A stretch of 64,000 nucleotides of DNA from Streptomyces sp. MspMP-M5 (GTDB lineage: Bacteria; Actinomycetota; Actinomycetes; Streptomycetales; Streptomycetaceae): NCBI RefSeq assembly GCF_000373585.1, contig NZ_KB891855.1, forward strand, positions 29,839 through 93,838, written 5' to 3'. Shown here in pieces: positions 26,877 through 36,317 of this stretch (its first letter is position 1; each line of letters starts with the position of its first letter). The notes below the pieces were generated by a model that had not been told where the DNA came from, searched no databases, and saw only the letters and a list, made by a program, of their open reading frames with translations. Position numbers and translations under genes: made by a program.

Positions 26877-28517
26877 ATGTCAGGGACGACCGCGTCCGGC
26901 AGGGGGCGGACGGGTGGTGTTCCCGGGCACACAGGCGGCGGCGTGAACCGCTGGACGGTGCTGACGGTGCTCTGCGTCAGCCTGCTCTTCGTCGCGCTGG
27001 ACACCACCATCCTCTATGTGGCGGTGCCCTCCATCACCGAGGACCTGCGCCCCGGGCCGGTCGAACTGCTGTGGATCGTCGATGTCTACCCGCTGATCGC
27101 GGCCTCGCTGCTGATCCTCTTCGGCACCCTCGGCGACCGCGTCGGGCGCCGCCGCATCCTCCTGCTCGGCTACGGGCTCTTCGCCCTGGCCTCGGCCGCC
27201 GCGGCGCTCGCGCCCAATCCGCAGATCCTGATGGCGGCCCGGGCGCTGCTCGGCATCGGCGGCGCCATGATCATGCCGGCGACGCTGTCCATCCTGCGCC
27301 AGGTCTTCCCCGACCGGCGGGAGCGGGCGGTGGCGATCGGGGTGTGGAGCGCGGTGGCCGCGGTCGGCGCCGCGGTCGGACCGGTGCTCGGCGGCTTCCT
27401 GGTCGAGAACTTCTGGTGGGGCTCGGTCTTCCTGATCAACATCCCGATGATGGCGGCGATGTTCCTGATAGGGCGTTGGCTGCTGCCGGAGTCGCGGGGC
27501 GAGCGCAACGGGCCCTGGGACCTGGCCGGTGCGCTGATCGCCGCGCTCGGTGTGCTGGGCATCGTCTTCGGCGTCAAGCGGCTGGGCAGCGGCGCGCCGG
27601 TCGTCGGGGTGACCACGCTGCTGCCGATCGTCGTCGGCGCCGCGCTGCTGATCGTCTTCGTCCGCCGGCAGGGCCGCCGTGCCCATCCGCTGATCGACAT
27701 GCGGCTGTTCGCCCGGCCGGCGTTCGGCACCTCGATCGGGTGCATCGTGCTGGCGATGCTCGCCCTCGTCGGGCTGCAGCTGATCGCCGTCCAGTACCTC
27801 CAACTGGTGCTGCACCTGAGCCCGCTGGAGACCGGGCTGCGGATGCTGCCGCTGGTGTTCTCCGCGATGGCCGCCGGCCTCACCGGCTCCCGGCTGCTGC
27901 AGGCCCTCGGCCCGCGGCTGATGGTCTCCGGTGGCTTCACCCTCACCGCGATCGCGGTGGTCTCGCTGACCGCGCTGGGCAGCCAGGACCACTTCTGGCA
28001 GCTCTCCCTCGGCTTCGTGCTGCTCGGCTTCGGCTTCCAGTCCACGCTCTTCGGGGCGTACGAGTCGATGCTCAGCGAGGCCCCGGCGGCGCAGTCCGGC
28101 GGGGCGGCGGCGCTCGGCGAGACCGCCTACCAGCTGGGCGCCGGGATCGGCGTGGCGCTGCTCGGCAGCGTCATGAACGCCGCCTACGCGCCGGGTCTGA
28201 ACCATGTCGCCGGGGTCTCGGAGGGGGCCGCCCGCTCGGCGTCGCACTCGCTCGGGGAGGCGTACAAGGTCGCCGCCGGGCTGGGCGAGCACGCCCGGGA
28301 GGCGCTCCGGCTGGTCGCCCGGGACTCCTTCATCCACGGGCTGCGGGTCACCCTCGTCGCCAGCGCGGTACTGCTGCTGGCCGGTGCCGGGCTCGCGCTG
28401 CGGCTGCCGCGCCGGGCCGCGGAGTCCGCGGAACGGGCCGAGGCCGACGCCGCGGCCGAGGAGGGCGCCCCCGCCGGGCGCGAAGGGGCGCCGGCCCCCG
28501 CGAGCTCCGGCCGCTGA
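26877..28517 (+). CDS. MFS exporter, DHA2 (EmrB/QacA) 14-TM type
   Basis: A 546-aa proton-driven efflux pump of the major facilitator superfamily. Motif A-like GTLGDRVGRRRILLLG follows TM2, motif D1-type LDTTILYVAVPSI lies in TM1, and motif C-like GPVLGGFLVENFWWGSVFLINIP lies in TM5 (cited in part). The hydrophobicity pattern suggests 14 helices. AGGAGG ends 6 nt before ATG 26877. No adjacent dedicated regulator was found; the divergent membrane mannosyltransferase shares a 223-nt region containing CTCACCGTGAG (26727-26737). Substrate unknown. Confidence 0.9.
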   Translation: MSGTTASGRGRTGGVPGHTGGGVNRWTVLTVLCVSLLFVALDTTILYVAVPSITEDLRPGPVELLWIVDVYPLIAASLLILFGTLGDRVGRRRILLLGYGLFALASAAAALAPNPQILMAARALLGIGGAMIMPATLSILRQVFPDRRERAVAIGVWSAVAAVGAAVGPVLGGFLVENFWWGSVFLINIPMMAAMFLIGRWLLPESRGERNGPWDLAGALIAALGVLGIVFGVKRLGSGAPVVGVTTLLPIVVGAALLIVFVRRQGRRAHPLIDMRLFARPAFGTSIGCIVLAMLALVGLQLIAVQYLQLVLHLSPLETGLRMLPLVFSAMAAGLTGSRLLQALGPRLMVSGGFTLTAIAVVSLTALGSQDHFWQLSLGFVLLGFGFQSTLFGAYESMLSEAPAAQSGGAAALGETAYQLGAGIGVALLGSVMNAAYAPGLNHVAGVSEGAARSASHSLGEAYKVAAGLGEHAREALRLVARDSFIHGLRVTLVASAVLLLAGAGLALRLPRRAAESAERAEADAAAEEGAPAGREGAPAPASSGR

Positions 28518-28550
28518 CCGGCGCGACGGGCCGCCGCGCGGCGGTGACCC

Positions 28551-28580
28551 TTGCCCGCCCGGCGCCGGGGCCCGTACCGT
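28551..28580 (+). promoter_or_regulatory. Candidate promoter of the acyl-CoA dehydrogenase gene
   Basis: TTGCCC (28551-28556), an 18-nt spacer and TACCGT (28575-28580) fit a vegetative Streptomyces promoter, 64 nt before the ATG. Confidence 0.4.
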
Positions 28581-28644
28581 CGGACGCGCGTAACTACCAC
28601 TGCTAGTTTTTCGCGCGAGCGCCGAATCCGCCGGAGGACCCGCC

Positions 28645-29838
28645 ATGCCCGCAACGCCGTCCCCGCTCCCGCCGTTTGACCCCAGCGACCCCCTGGGCCT
28701 GGACGACCTGCTCACCGACGAGGACCGGGCGGTCCGTGCCACCGTCCGCCAGTGGGCCGCCGACCGGGTCCTGCCGGACGTCGCCGACTGGTACGAGCGC
28801 GGCGAACTCCCCGCCGTCCGCGAACTCGCCCGCGAACTGGGCGCGCTCGGCGCCCTGGGGATGTCCCTGACCGGCTACGGCTGCGCCGGCGCCTCGCACG
28901 TCCAGTACGGGCTGGCCTGCCTGGAGCTGGAGGCCGCCGACTCCGGCATCCGCTCGCTGGTCTCCGTACAAGGCTCGCTGGCCATGTACGCGATCTGGCG
29001 GTTCGGCTCCGAGGAGCAGAAGCAGCAGTGGCTGCCGCGGATGGCCGCCGGCGAGGTCATCGGCTGCTTCGGGCTGACCGAGCCGGACCACGGCTCCGAC
29101 CCCGCGAGCATGCGCACCCACGCCCAGCGGGACGGTACGGACTGGGTGCTGACCGGGCGCAAGATGTGGATCACCAACGGGTCGGTGGCCGGCGTCGCGG
29201 TGGTCTGGGCCCACACCGACGACGGCATCCGCGGCTTCGTCGTCCCCACCGACAGCCCCGGCTTCGCCGCCCCCGAGATCCGGCACAAGTGGTCGCTGCG
29301 CGCCTCCGTCACCAGCGAGCTGGTCCTGGACGGGGTGCGACTGCCCGCCGACGCGGTGCTGCCGGAGGCCCGCGGGCTGGGCGCCCCGCTGCGGTGCCTG
29401 GGCCAGGCCCGCTACGGCATCGTCTGGGGTTCGATGGGGGCGGCGCGCGCCTGCTTCGACGCGGCGCTGGACTACGCGCGCACCCGCGAGCAGTTCGGCC
29501 GGCCCATCGGCGGCTTCCAGCTCACCCAGGCCAAACTGGCCGACATGGCGCTGGAGCTCCACAAGGGGGTGCTGCTCGCGCACCACCTGGGGCGGCGGTT
29601 CGACGCCGGCACCCTGCGGCCGGAGCAGATCAGCTTCGGCAAGCTCAACAACGTCCGCGAGGCGATCGACATCTGCCGCACCGCGCGGACGATCCTCGGC
29701 GCCAACGGGATCTCGCTCGAATACCCCGTCATGCGGCACGCCACGAACCTGGAGTCGGTGCTGACCTACGAGGGCACCGCGGAGATGCACCAACTGGTGC
29801 TGGGCAAGGCGCTCACCGGGCTCGACGCCTTCCGGTGA
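28645..29838 (+). CDS. Acyl-CoA dehydrogenase, glutaryl-CoA dehydrogenase-like
   Basis: A 397-aa FAD-dependent acyl-CoA dehydrogenase feeding electrons to ETF. The signature GCFGLTEPDHGSDP and the TGRKMWITNGSVAGV block bind flavin and substrate. TYEGTAEMHQLVLGKALTG contains the catalytic Glu. The N-terminus (DLLTDEDRAVRATVRQWA) and the RYGIVWGSMGAAR segment are closer to glutaryl-CoA dehydrogenase (lysine and tryptophan degradation) than to fatty-acid enzymes. GGAGG is 7 nt before the ATG. Substrate is inferred from overall similarity. Confidence 0.85.
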   Translation: MPATPSPLPPFDPSDPLGLDDLLTDEDRAVRATVRQWAADRVLPDVADWYERGELPAVRELARELGALGALGMSLTGYGCAGASHVQYGLACLELEAADSGIRSLVSVQGSLAMYAIWRFGSEEQKQQWLPRMAAGEVIGCFGLTEPDHGSDPASMRTHAQRDGTDWVLTGRKMWITNGSVAGVAVVWAHTDDGIRGFVVPTDSPGFAAPEIRHKWSLRASVTSELVLDGVRLPADAVLPEARGLGAPLRCLGQARYGIVWGSMGAARACFDAALDYARTREQFGRPIGGFQLTQAKLADMALELHKGVLLAHHLGRRFDAGTLRPEQISFGKLNNVREAIDICRTARTILGANGISLEYPVMRHATNLESVLTYEGTAEMHQLVLGKALTGLDAFR

Positions 29839-29884
29839 GCGCCCCGCGGCCGGCGCGCGCCTAGGGCTCTGGTTGCCGTGATTC

Positions 29885-29902
29885 CCGGGGGACAACCCCC
29901 GG
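29885..29902. terminator. Short terminator-like hairpin
   Basis: CCGGGGG-ACAA-CCCCCGG between the convergent acyl-CoA dehydrogenase and sflA genes. Confidence 0.45.
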
Positions 29903-29931
29903 CCCCCGGCCGAGGAGACCTCTGCGGCTCG

Positions 29932-30381
29932 TCAACTCTGGTTGAAGAAGCCGCCGTTGCGGTGCGTGCGGGGCTCGCCGGTGACGATCTGGTAGTCGGC
30001 GGGGGTGAGCAGGAACACCCGGGTGGCGACCCGTTCGATGGAGCCGCGCAGACCGAAGGTGAGGCCGGCGGCGAAGTCCACCACGCGCTTGGCGTCGGCG
30101 GGCTCCATGGCCGTCAGGTTGACGATCACCGGGACACCGTCCCGGAAGAGCTCGCCGATGCCGCGGGCGTCCCGGAACGAGGCCGGGGTGACCGTGGCGA
30201 TACGGGTGCCCTGGGTACGGGCGGCCTCGTCGGCCACCCGGACCCGGGGGTCGGTCACCCAGGGACCGCTGCCCGAGTCGGCGGAATCGGGTCCCTCGGC
30301 GTAGTCGTCGTCGTAGTAGCGCTCGTCATCGTTGTCGTCGACGAGGCCAAGCCAGGCGCTCGCCTTGCGTACCGATCCCAT
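29932..30381 (-). CDS. sflA: SepF-like cell division protein SflA
   Basis: A 149-aa SepF-fold protein. The N-terminal amphipathic helix ([15 protein letters not shown]) would bind membrane, then comes an acidic linker. The SepF core has [22 protein letters not shown] (cited in part), [24 protein letters not shown] and [12 protein letters not shown]. Canonical SepF, encoded in the ftsZ cluster, anchors the Z-ring; Streptomyces has extra copies, SflA and SflB, reported to limit ectopic Z-rings. I assign SflA from its position near this core block and the divergent sequence. GAGGAGG lies 5 nt before the ATG. Confidence 0.82.
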   Translation of the reverse strand: MGSVRKASAWLGLVDDNDDERYYDDDYAEGPDSADSGSGPWVTDPRVRVADEAARTQGTRIATVTPASFRDARGIGELFRDGVPVIVNLTAMEPADAKRVVDFAAGLTFGLRGSIERVATRVFLLTPADYQIVTGEPRTHRNGGFFNQS

Positions 30382-30626
30382 TGACGCCTCCTCTCACTCG
30401 CGGCGGGTGTGTTCCGTTCTCCCTATCGTCGTCCATGAGGGCGAGGGTGTGCCAAGCGGATAGCCGCCGCACGGGGGGTTCGTGACATATCTGGTGCAAA
30501 GAGGGTGGTGCACCGTCAGCTCGTGTGCCCCGGTGGTGAACTGACAGTACGAAAGGCGTCACGATCGGTACGTGCGGCGGTCCATCGGCCGGTCGACGGG
30601 GTGGGAGCGGTCGCGGCTCGCGAGCG

Positions 30627-30643
30627 GGTCCGGGCGTCGGACC
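30627..30643 (-). terminator. Hairpin after the GNAT-binding-protein operon
   Basis: GGTCCG-GGCGT-CGGACC, 31 nt beyond the stop of the minus-strand binding-protein gene. Short, so only a modest candidate. Confidence 0.35.
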
Positions 30644-30673
30644 AGGGCTTATGTCCGTGGCGGTGGCGCCGGG

Positions 30674-31630
30674 TCAGCGGATTTCCGGCGGGCTGATCCG
30701 CGAGGTGGTGAGGGCGGAGGAGGAGGTGCCCCACTTCTTCAGGATCCGGGCGTAGGTCCCGTCCTTCCGGAGCCGGTTGACCGCGGCTCGGAAGGCGGGG
30801 GCCAGCGGGGTTCCCTTCTTGAAGGCGAAGCCGACGTCCAGACGTTTGAACTCGTTGAGGAAGCGCAGGCCCGGCTGCTGGGCGACGGCGTAGCGCAGGC
30901 CGTTGATGGTGCTCATCACCACATCGCTGCGGCCCTGCTGGAGGGAGATCCACAGTGCGCCCTGGTCGGCGTAGGTCCGCATGTCGTAGGGCGGCTTCCC
31001 GGCGTCCGCGCAGACGTGCCGGTGCTCGGCGAGGGTCGTCTCGAAGGTGGTGCCGGCGCCGGTGGCCACCGTCAGGCCGCACAGCTGGGTCAGTGCGGTG
31101 ACCTTCTTCAGCGGGCTGTCCCGGCGGACCGCGAAGCCCTGGCCGTCGTTGATGTAGGTGACGAAGTCGAGGGTCCTGCGGCGCTCGTCGGTGACGCCGA
31201 AGTTGCCGGTGCCGACGTCGTACTTGCCGCTGTCCAGGGCCGGCAGGATCGCCTCGAAGCCGGCCACCTCCCGGGTGAGCCGCAGGCCGAGGACCCTGCC
31301 GACCGCGTCCGCGAAGTCGATGTCCTGGCCGGCCGGCGTCCGGCCGTCGGGCAGGTAGGTGGCGCCGGGCGGGGTGCCGATGCTGCTGGCCAGGCGGAGG
31401 GTGCCGCGGGCGCGGACGTCGGCGGGCAGCAGCGCGGCGGCGGCCGGGTCCTGCCGGACGCCGGAGACGACGTCGGCGGTGGGGATCCGGGCCTGTGCGG
31501 CGGCCGGTCCGGCGTCCTGGGCGCCGGCGACCGGGGTGCCGGACCCGCAGGCGGTGACCGTCAGGGCCGCGGTGACCAGGAGGGCGGCGGTGCGCAGCGC
31601 GGTGGCGGCGGGCATACGGGTGCGGGTCAT
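30674..31630 (-). CDS. ABC transporter substrate-binding lipoprotein 1 (polar amino acid type)
   Basis: A 318-aa extracellular lipoprotein that would deliver a polar amino acid or analogue to the importer encoded divergently. The lipobox VTAC places the lipidated Cys at residue 28. The family 3 binding fold follows: GTLRLASSIGTPPG, DIDFADAVGRVLGL, GFEAILPALDSGKYDVG and the C-terminal LRKDGTYARILKKWG. It is paralogous to the binding protein at 37119-38087; both end with TSRI(S/N)PP. ATG 31630 overlaps the GNAT stop by 4 nt. No permease is encoded on this strand. Confidence 0.9.
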   Translation of the reverse strand: MTRTRMPAATALRTAALLVTAALTVTACGSGTPVAGAQDAGPAAAQARIPTADVVSGVRQDPAAAALLPADVRARGTLRLASSIGTPPGATYLPDGRTPAGQDIDFADAVGRVLGLRLTREVAGFEAILPALDSGKYDVGTGNFGVTDERRRTLDFVTYINDGQGFAVRRDSPLKKVTALTQLCGLTVATGAGTTFETTLAEHRHVCADAGKPPYDMRTYADQGALWISLQQGRSDVVMSTINGLRYAVAQQPGLRFLNEFKRLDVGFAFKKGTPLAPAFRAAVNRLRKDGTYARILKKWGTSSSALTTSRISPPEIR

Positions 31631-32133
31631 GGGCGCGGGGTCTCCAGGTGCTTCTCGAACGGCAGCGGGCCGATCGACTCCGGGTCGGCGGTCAGGTCGA
31701 ACAGCGGGCGGTAGCCGGCCGCGAGGTAGAGGCCCCGGGCCTCGGGCTGGCGGGGGCCGGTGGTGAGGTGGATCCGCGTGTAGCCGCGGGCGGCGGCGTG
31801 CTCTTCCAGGGCGGTCAGCACGTGCCGGGCCAGGCCGCGGCGGCGGTGCGCGTGGTGCGTCCAGATGCGTTTGAGTTCGGCGGTGTCCGGGGCGTAGCGG
31901 CGGTAGGCGCCGCCGGCGACCGGGACGCCGTCCTCCAGGAGCAGCAGGAACGCGCCCCAGGGCGGGGCGAATTCGGCGGCCGGGTACTCCCGGCTCAGGT
32001 CGACCGGGCGGCCGTAGCGGGTGGTGTATTCGTGCGTCAGCTCGTCCAGGAGCGGGCGGGCGAGCGGGTCGGTGACGGTGGTGTGATGGAGCGTCAGGCG
32101 GGCCGCGCGGGGCGGCCGGGGCGCGACAGACAT
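31627..32133 (-). CDS. GNAT N-acetyltransferase
   Basis: A 168-aa acetyl-CoA-dependent acetyltransferase. The acetyl-CoA pyrophosphate loop is HRRRGLARHVLTALEEHAA, with PVAGGAYRRYAPDTAELKRIWTH before it (cited in part) and ARGLYLAAGYRP as motif B. GGAGG is 7 nt before the ATG. Translation is coupled to the binding-protein gene (ATGA overlap), and a sulfur-type leader peptide lies upstream. In the comparable Bacillus system a GNAT (SnaA) N-acetylates S-modified cysteines before oxidation, and I infer the same role here. Confidence 0.85.
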   Translation of the reverse strand: MSVAPRPPRAARLTLHHTTVTDPLARPLLDELTHEYTTRYGRPVDLSREYPAAEFAPPWGAFLLLLEDGVPVAGGAYRRYAPDTAELKRIWTHHAHRRRGLARHVLTALEEHAAARGYTRIHLTTGPRQPEARGLYLAAGYRPLFDLTADPESIGPLPFEKHLETPRP

Positions 32134-32354
32134 CGGGGCGCCTCCGTGGCCGGTGGCGGTGCTCGGTGGAGTCCGAGCGTGCCGGATGAACGGGGGGCGG
32201 GAACAGGGGAGTTGACAGGGGGGAAACGTGCGCGGTGGTGCGAGGGGAGGGGTGCGCCGGACGGCGGCGCGGGTGTGAAGGCGCGCGGCGGGGAAGGCAG
32301 AACCGCGGAACGGGTCCGGCCGGGAACGGCGGGCCGCAGGGGCAGGGGGTCAGC

Positions 32355-32447
32355 TCAACAGGAAGACGACCACACACGACCGAAGTCGATGTGGTCACGG
32401 GAGACCAGCCGCTGCCATGGATGCATGCGACCAAGTGGAACAGGCAT
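32355..32447 (-). CDS. Putative Cys-terminated leader peptide upstream of the GNAT operon
   Basis: A 30-codon ORF (or 23 codons from the internal ATG at 32426) whose C-terminus reads RLVSRDHIDFGRVWSSSC and then stops. The R-x-H-(V/I)-D-(L/F)-x-R-V-x-S-x-x-C pattern is that of short leader peptides annotated upstream of cysteine and sulfur uptake genes in Streptomyces, where stalling at Cys codons is thought to regulate downstream expression. It lies 221 nt before the GNAT start. A small hairpin (GCTCGG/CCGAGC, 32161-32178) sits close to that start. Function is inferred from pattern memory. Confidence 0.65.
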   Translation of the reverse strand: MPVPLGRMHPWQRLVSRDHIDFGRVWSSSC

Positions 32448-32510
32448 CCGTTTCCGCGTCAACCACGAAGTGATCCATCGCTCACCGTGCGCACCGCGTC
32501 CGGCCGGCCC

Positions 32511-32541
32511 TTGACAACCGGCCAGGTCCTGCCCATAGCCT
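32511..32541 (+). promoter_or_regulatory. Candidate promoter of the importer-monooxygenase operon
   Basis: TTGACA at 32511-32516 and CATAGCCT at 32534-32541 with a 17-nt spacer to CATAGC. This is the best -35 element noticed in the window, about 95 nt before the permease start. Confidence 0.5.
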
Positions 32542-32635
32542 CAAGGGCCGGTCGTGCTGAGGGGCGCGACCCGCTCTGCCTGTGTGAAGGCGCTCAACTC
32601 CCGTGCTGGATCCCACGTGTCCACGGAGCCTTCGC

Positions 32636-33499
32636 ATGCCTTCCCGTACCCTCGACGCCCCTGCCGTGTCCGCGGCGCCGCCCGGCCCACCGGACCGCAC
32701 CGCCCCGCGCATCGTGCCGCGCCGCCGCACCGGCCAGTGGGCGGCCGCCGCCGTCCTCCTCGCCCTGCTGGCGCTCGCCCTCGCCTCCGCGGTCCGCAAC
32801 CCCGCCTTCCAATGGGACGTGGTCGCCGACTACTTCCTGACCTCCGCCGTGCTGCGCGGCCTGGGGCTGACGCTCTGGCTGACCGCCGTGGTGATGGTGC
32901 TGGGCTTCGCGCTGGGCACCCTGCTCGCCGTGCTGCGGCTGTCGGGCAACCCCGTGCTGCGCGCCATCGGCTGGGGCTATGTCTGGCTGTTCCGGTCGAT
33001 GCCGATCCTGGTGCAGCTGCTGTTCTGGTTCAACATCGGGGCGCTGTACCCGGTCGTGCTCGGCGTGCGGACCGTCGATCTGCTCTCGCCGGCCGCCGTC
33101 GCCGTCATCGGACTGACCCTGCACGAGGCCGCGTACGCCGCCGAGGTGGTCCGCGGCGGCATCCTCTCCGTCGACAAGGGGCAGTCCGAGGCCGCCCAGG
33201 CGCTGGGGCTGGGGGCCGGCCGGCGGCTGCGCCGGATCGTGCTGCCGCAGGCGATGCGGTCGATCCTGCCGCCGGCCGGGAACATGCTGATCGGCACCCT
33301 CAAGGGCACCTCCATCGTCAGCGTCATCGCCGTCCAGGACCTGCTCTACTCCGTCCAGTTGGTGTACCACCGCACCTACCAGGTCATCCCGCTGCTGCTG
33401 GTGGCGACCCTCTGGTACGTCCTGGTCACCTCGGTCCTCGGCGCCGGGCAGTACCTCGTCGAGCGGCACTACGCCCGCGGCACGGCGGGTGCCCGGTGA
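32636..33499 (+). CDS. Amino acid ABC transporter permease 1
   Basis: A 287-aa inner-membrane permease of the His/Glu/Gln/Arg/opine family. The ATPase-coupling EAA loop is clear: EAAYAAEVVRGGILSVDKGQ (positions about 172-191) followed by EAAQALGLG and [11 protein letters not shown]. About five transmembrane helices follow a basic N-terminal tail. GGAG lies about 8 nt before ATG 32636. It is the first gene of a seven- or eight-gene operon and overlaps the FAD protein gene by 4 nt. Confidence 0.92.
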   Translation: MPSRTLDAPAVSAAPPGPPDRTAPRIVPRRRTGQWAAAAVLLALLALALASAVRNPAFQWDVVADYFLTSAVLRGLGLTLWLTAVVMVLGFALGTLLAVLRLSGNPVLRAIGWGYVWLFRSMPILVQLLFWFNIGALYPVVLGVRTVDLLSPAAVAVIGLTLHEAAYAAEVVRGGILSVDKGQSEAAQALGLGAGRRLRRIVLPQAMRSILPPAGNMLIGTLKGTSIVSVIAVQDLLYSVQLVYHRTYQVIPLLLVATLWYVLVTSVLGAGQYLVERHYARGTAGAR

Positions 33500-35382
33500 G
33501 CCCGGCCGCGCGCCACCCGGCCCGGCCGTCCGTGGTGATCGTGGGCGCCGGCCCGCGGGGCACCGGCGTGCTGGAGCGGATCGCCGCCAACGCCCCCGAG
33601 CTGTGGGGCGACGCGCCGCTCGACCTGCACCTGGTCGACCCGCACCCGCCCGGCGGCGGCCGGATCTGGCGCCGGGCGCAGTCCCCGCTGCTGTGGATGA
33701 ACTCCACGGCCGAGGACGTCACCATGTTCACCGACGAGACCGTCGAGCAGGCCGGGCCGGTGCGCCCGGGGCCCTCGCTCGCCGAGTGGGCCCGCGCCGT
33801 GCGCGAGGGGCGGCTGCCCGCCCCGCCCGGCCCCGGCGGTGCCGCGGCGGCGCTGGGCCCGCGGGACTTCGCCGGGCGCCGGCTGCTCAACGGCTACCTC
33901 CGCTGGGTCCACGAGGACGCGGTGGCCGCCCTCCCGCCCGGCGTCACCGTGCACGTGCACCGGGCGAGGGCGGTGCGCGTCTCCGGCCCGCGCGACGGGC
34001 GCCAGCAGGTATGGCTGGCGGGCCGCGCCGCCCCGCTGCTGGCCGATGCGGTCGTGCTGACGCTGGGCCATCTGGAGTCCCGACCGGGCGCGGAGGAACG
34101 GGAGTTGGGGGCGTTCGCGGCCCGGCACGGGCTGACGTACCTGCCGCCCGCGTTCACCGCCGACAGCGACCTGAGCGTGCTGCGGCCCGGCGAGGCGGTG
34201 CTGGTGCGCGGCTTCGGGCTGGCCTTCGTCGACCTGATGGTGCTGCTGACCGAGGGGCGCGGCGGGACGTACACCACCGGCCCCGGCGGGCAGTTGACGT
34301 ACCACCCCTCCGGCCGGGAACCGGTGCTGCACGTCGGGTCCCGGCGCGGGGTCCCCTACCACTCCAAGATCGGCTACCCGCTGTCCGGTGAACGGCCGCC
34401 GCTGCCGCGGTTCTTCGGGCCCGCCGAGGTCGACGCGCTGCTCGCCCGCCCCGGCGGCGTCGACTTCCGGCGGGACGTCCGGCCGCTGATCGACAAGGAG
34501 CTGGGCTTCGCCCACTACCACCGGCTGTTCACCGCGCACGCCGACCGGACCCGGATGGTGTGGCCGGACTTCGAGGAGAAGTACGCCGCCTGCGAACCGG
34601 GCGGCGCCGCCCTCCAGGCCCTGGTCTCCGCCGCCGTCCCCGACCCGGCCGACCGGTTCGACCCGGACGCGCTGGACCATCCGCTCGACGGCGTCCGCTA
34701 CGCCGACGACGCGGCGCTCCAGGCCGGGCTGCGCGGCCACATCGAGGCCGACCTCAAGCGCCGCCACGACCCCGCGCACAGCCCCGACCTGGCGGTCTTC
34801 CTCGCGCTGCTGTCGGTCTACGGCCAGCTGACCCGGCTCGGCGACCAGGGGCCCTGGTGGCACGGCTTCTTCAGCTTCCTCGCCTCCGGGCCGCCCGGCC
34901 CCCGGCTGCGGCAGCTGTCGGCGCTGTCCCGGGCCGGGGTGGTGCGCTTCCTGGGCGCCGGGCTGACCGTCACCGCCGACGAGGCCCGCGGGGTGTTCCG
35001 CGCCCGGTCCACCAGCCTGCCGGGGCCGGGGACCGCGGCCCGGGCCCTGGTGGAGGCGCGCCTGCCGGAACCCTCCGTGGCCCGCACCACGGACCGGCTG
35101 CTGCGCGCCCTGCACGCCGACGGCGCCCGCGCCACCGCCGGCGGGCTGCTGGCCGTCGACCCGGCCGACGGCCGGATCCTGGACCGCGCCGGCCGTCCGC
35201 ACCCGCGCCGGTTCGCCCTCGGCCCGCACACCGATGCCCGGTCCAGCGGCGCCTTCGTCCGCCCCCGCACCAACGCGCCCGCCCTCCGGCAGAACGACGC
35301 GAGCGCACGCGCCCTGCTCACCCTCCTCCGCGACCGCACCGCCCCACCGGTCCCGGTCCCCGCACTCACCCCCGAGGACTGA
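33496..35382 (+). CDS. FAD/NAD(P)-binding protein (NAD_binding_9 type)
   Basis: A 628-aa flavoprotein-like oxidoreductase. The N-terminal dinucleotide fold has [18 protein letters not shown], then a PPGGGRIWR segment and [17 protein letters not shown] second nucleotide-type strand is [18 protein letters not shown], and the C-terminus has [19 protein letters not shown]. This family is found near transporters and monooxygenases, but its reaction is not established. Embedded between two permease genes with 4-nt and 2-nt junctions, it must belong to the same pathway. It may reduce flavin or oxidise the imported substrate. Confidence 0.8.
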   Translation: MSPAARHPARPSVVIVGAGPRGTGVLERIAANAPELWGDAPLDLHLVDPHPPGGGRIWRRAQSPLLWMNSTAEDVTMFTDETVEQAGPVRPGPSLAEWARAVREGRLPAPPGPGGAAAALGPRDFAGRRLLNGYLRWVHEDAVAALPPGVTVHVHRARAVRVSGPRDGRQQVWLAGRAAPLLADAVVLTLGHLESRPGAEERELGAFAARHGLTYLPPAFTADSDLSVLRPGEAVLVRGFGLAFVDLMVLLTEGRGGTYTTGPGGQLTYHPSGREPVLHVGSRRGVPYHSKIGYPLSGERPPLPRFFGPAEVDALLARPGGVDFRRDVRPLIDKELGFAHYHRLFTAHADRTRMVWPDFEEKYAACEPGGAALQALVSAAVPDPADRFDPDALDHPLDGVRYADDAALQAGLRGHIEADLKRRHDPAHSPDLAVFLALLSVYGQLTRLGDQGPWWHGFFSFLASGPPGPRLRQLSALSRAGVVRFLGAGLTVTADEARGVFRARSTSLPGPGTAARALVEARLPEPSVARTTDRLLRALHADGARATAGGLLAVDPADGRILDRAGRPHPRRFALGPHTDARSSGAFVRPRTNAPALRQNDASARALLTLLRDRTAPPVPVPALTPED

Positions 35383-35384
35383 CC

Positions 35385-36317
35385 ATGCCGCTGACCAGCG
35401 ACTCCGCCCTCGCCGGCGATCCACCCGCCGGCCCCGCCCCGGCCGCCCGGCCCGTCCCGCAGCGCGCCGGACCACCGGAACCGGACGATCCGGCGGCCCT
35501 GAAGGTCGTCCCCGTACGCCACCCCTGGCGCTGGGCGGGCATCGCGGTGACCGCGGTGCTGCTCGCCCAGTTCGCCCACGGCCTGCTCACCAACCCGGCC
35601 TGGGAATGGGGGGTGTTCGCCCGGTTCTTCGCGAGCGGGACGGTACTGAAGGCGGTCGGGGTCACCCTCCAGCTCACCGTCTACGGCACCGCCCTCGGCT
35701 TCGCGCTGGGCCTGGTGCTGGCCCTGATGCGACTGTCCGCCAGCCCGTTCCTGCGCTGGGTGGCCTTCGGCTACGTCTGGGCCTTCCGGTCCATCCCGCT
35801 CATCGTCCAGCTGCTGTTCTGGTTCAACCTCGCCTACCTCTACCGGCGGCTGGACTTCGGGATCCCGTTCGGCCCCGGCTTCTTCCACTTCGACACCATG
35901 GGGCTGGTCGGTGCGATGGGCGCGGCGGTCCTCGGGCTGGCGCTGCACCAGGCCGCGTACGCCGCGGAGATCGTCCGGGCCGGGGTGCAGGCCGTGGACG
36001 CCGGGCAGGTGGAGGCCGCCGCCGCGCTCGGCCTGCCGCGGCTGCGCCGGCTGCGGCGGATCGTGCTGCCGCAGGCGATGCGCTCGATCCTGCCGAACGC
36101 CACCAACGAGGTGATCTCCCTCTTCAAGGGCACCTCGATCGTCTCGGTGATGGCGATCGGCGAACTCTTCTACCAGGTCCAGGTCGTCTACGGACGGAAC
36201 GGCCGGGTGGTGCCCCTGCTGATGGTCGCCACCGCCTGGTACATCCTCCTCACCACCGTGCTCTCCGTCCTCCAGCACTACGTCGAACGCCACTACGCCA
36301 AGGGGGCCGCGCGATGA
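35385..36317 (+). CDS. Amino acid ABC transporter permease 2
   Basis: A 310-aa paralogue of the first permease. Its EAA loop reads [20 protein letters not shown] then [20 protein letters not shown] (cited in two parts). The first helix pairs with an N-terminal Pro-rich tail of about 45 residues. Heterodimeric permeases are usual in this importer class. ATG 35385 is 2 nt after the FAD-protein stop. The 3' end overlaps the ATPase gene as ATGA. Confidence 0.92.
   Translation: MPLTSDSALAGDPPAGPAPAARPVPQRAGPPEPDDPAALKVVPVRHPWRWAGIAVTAVLLAQFAHGLLTNPAWEWGVFARFFASGTVLKAVGVTLQLTVYGTALGFALGLVLALMRLSASPFLRWVAFGYVWAFRSIPLIVQLLFWFNLAYLYRRLDFGIPFGPGFFHFDTMGLVGAMGAAVLGLALHQAAYAAEIVRAGVQAVDAGQVEAAAALGLPRLRRLRRIVLPQAMRSILPNATNEVISLFKGTSIVSVMAIGELFYQVQVVYGRNGRVVPLLMVATAWYILLTTVLSVLQHYVERHYAKGAAR

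Noticed and set aside
32542..32635. Cysteine-containing frame (CLCE...PCW) just before the first permease
   Set aside because: It has no start codon downstream of the putative promoter and runs on out of frame into the permease gene, so it is not a convincing leader peptide.
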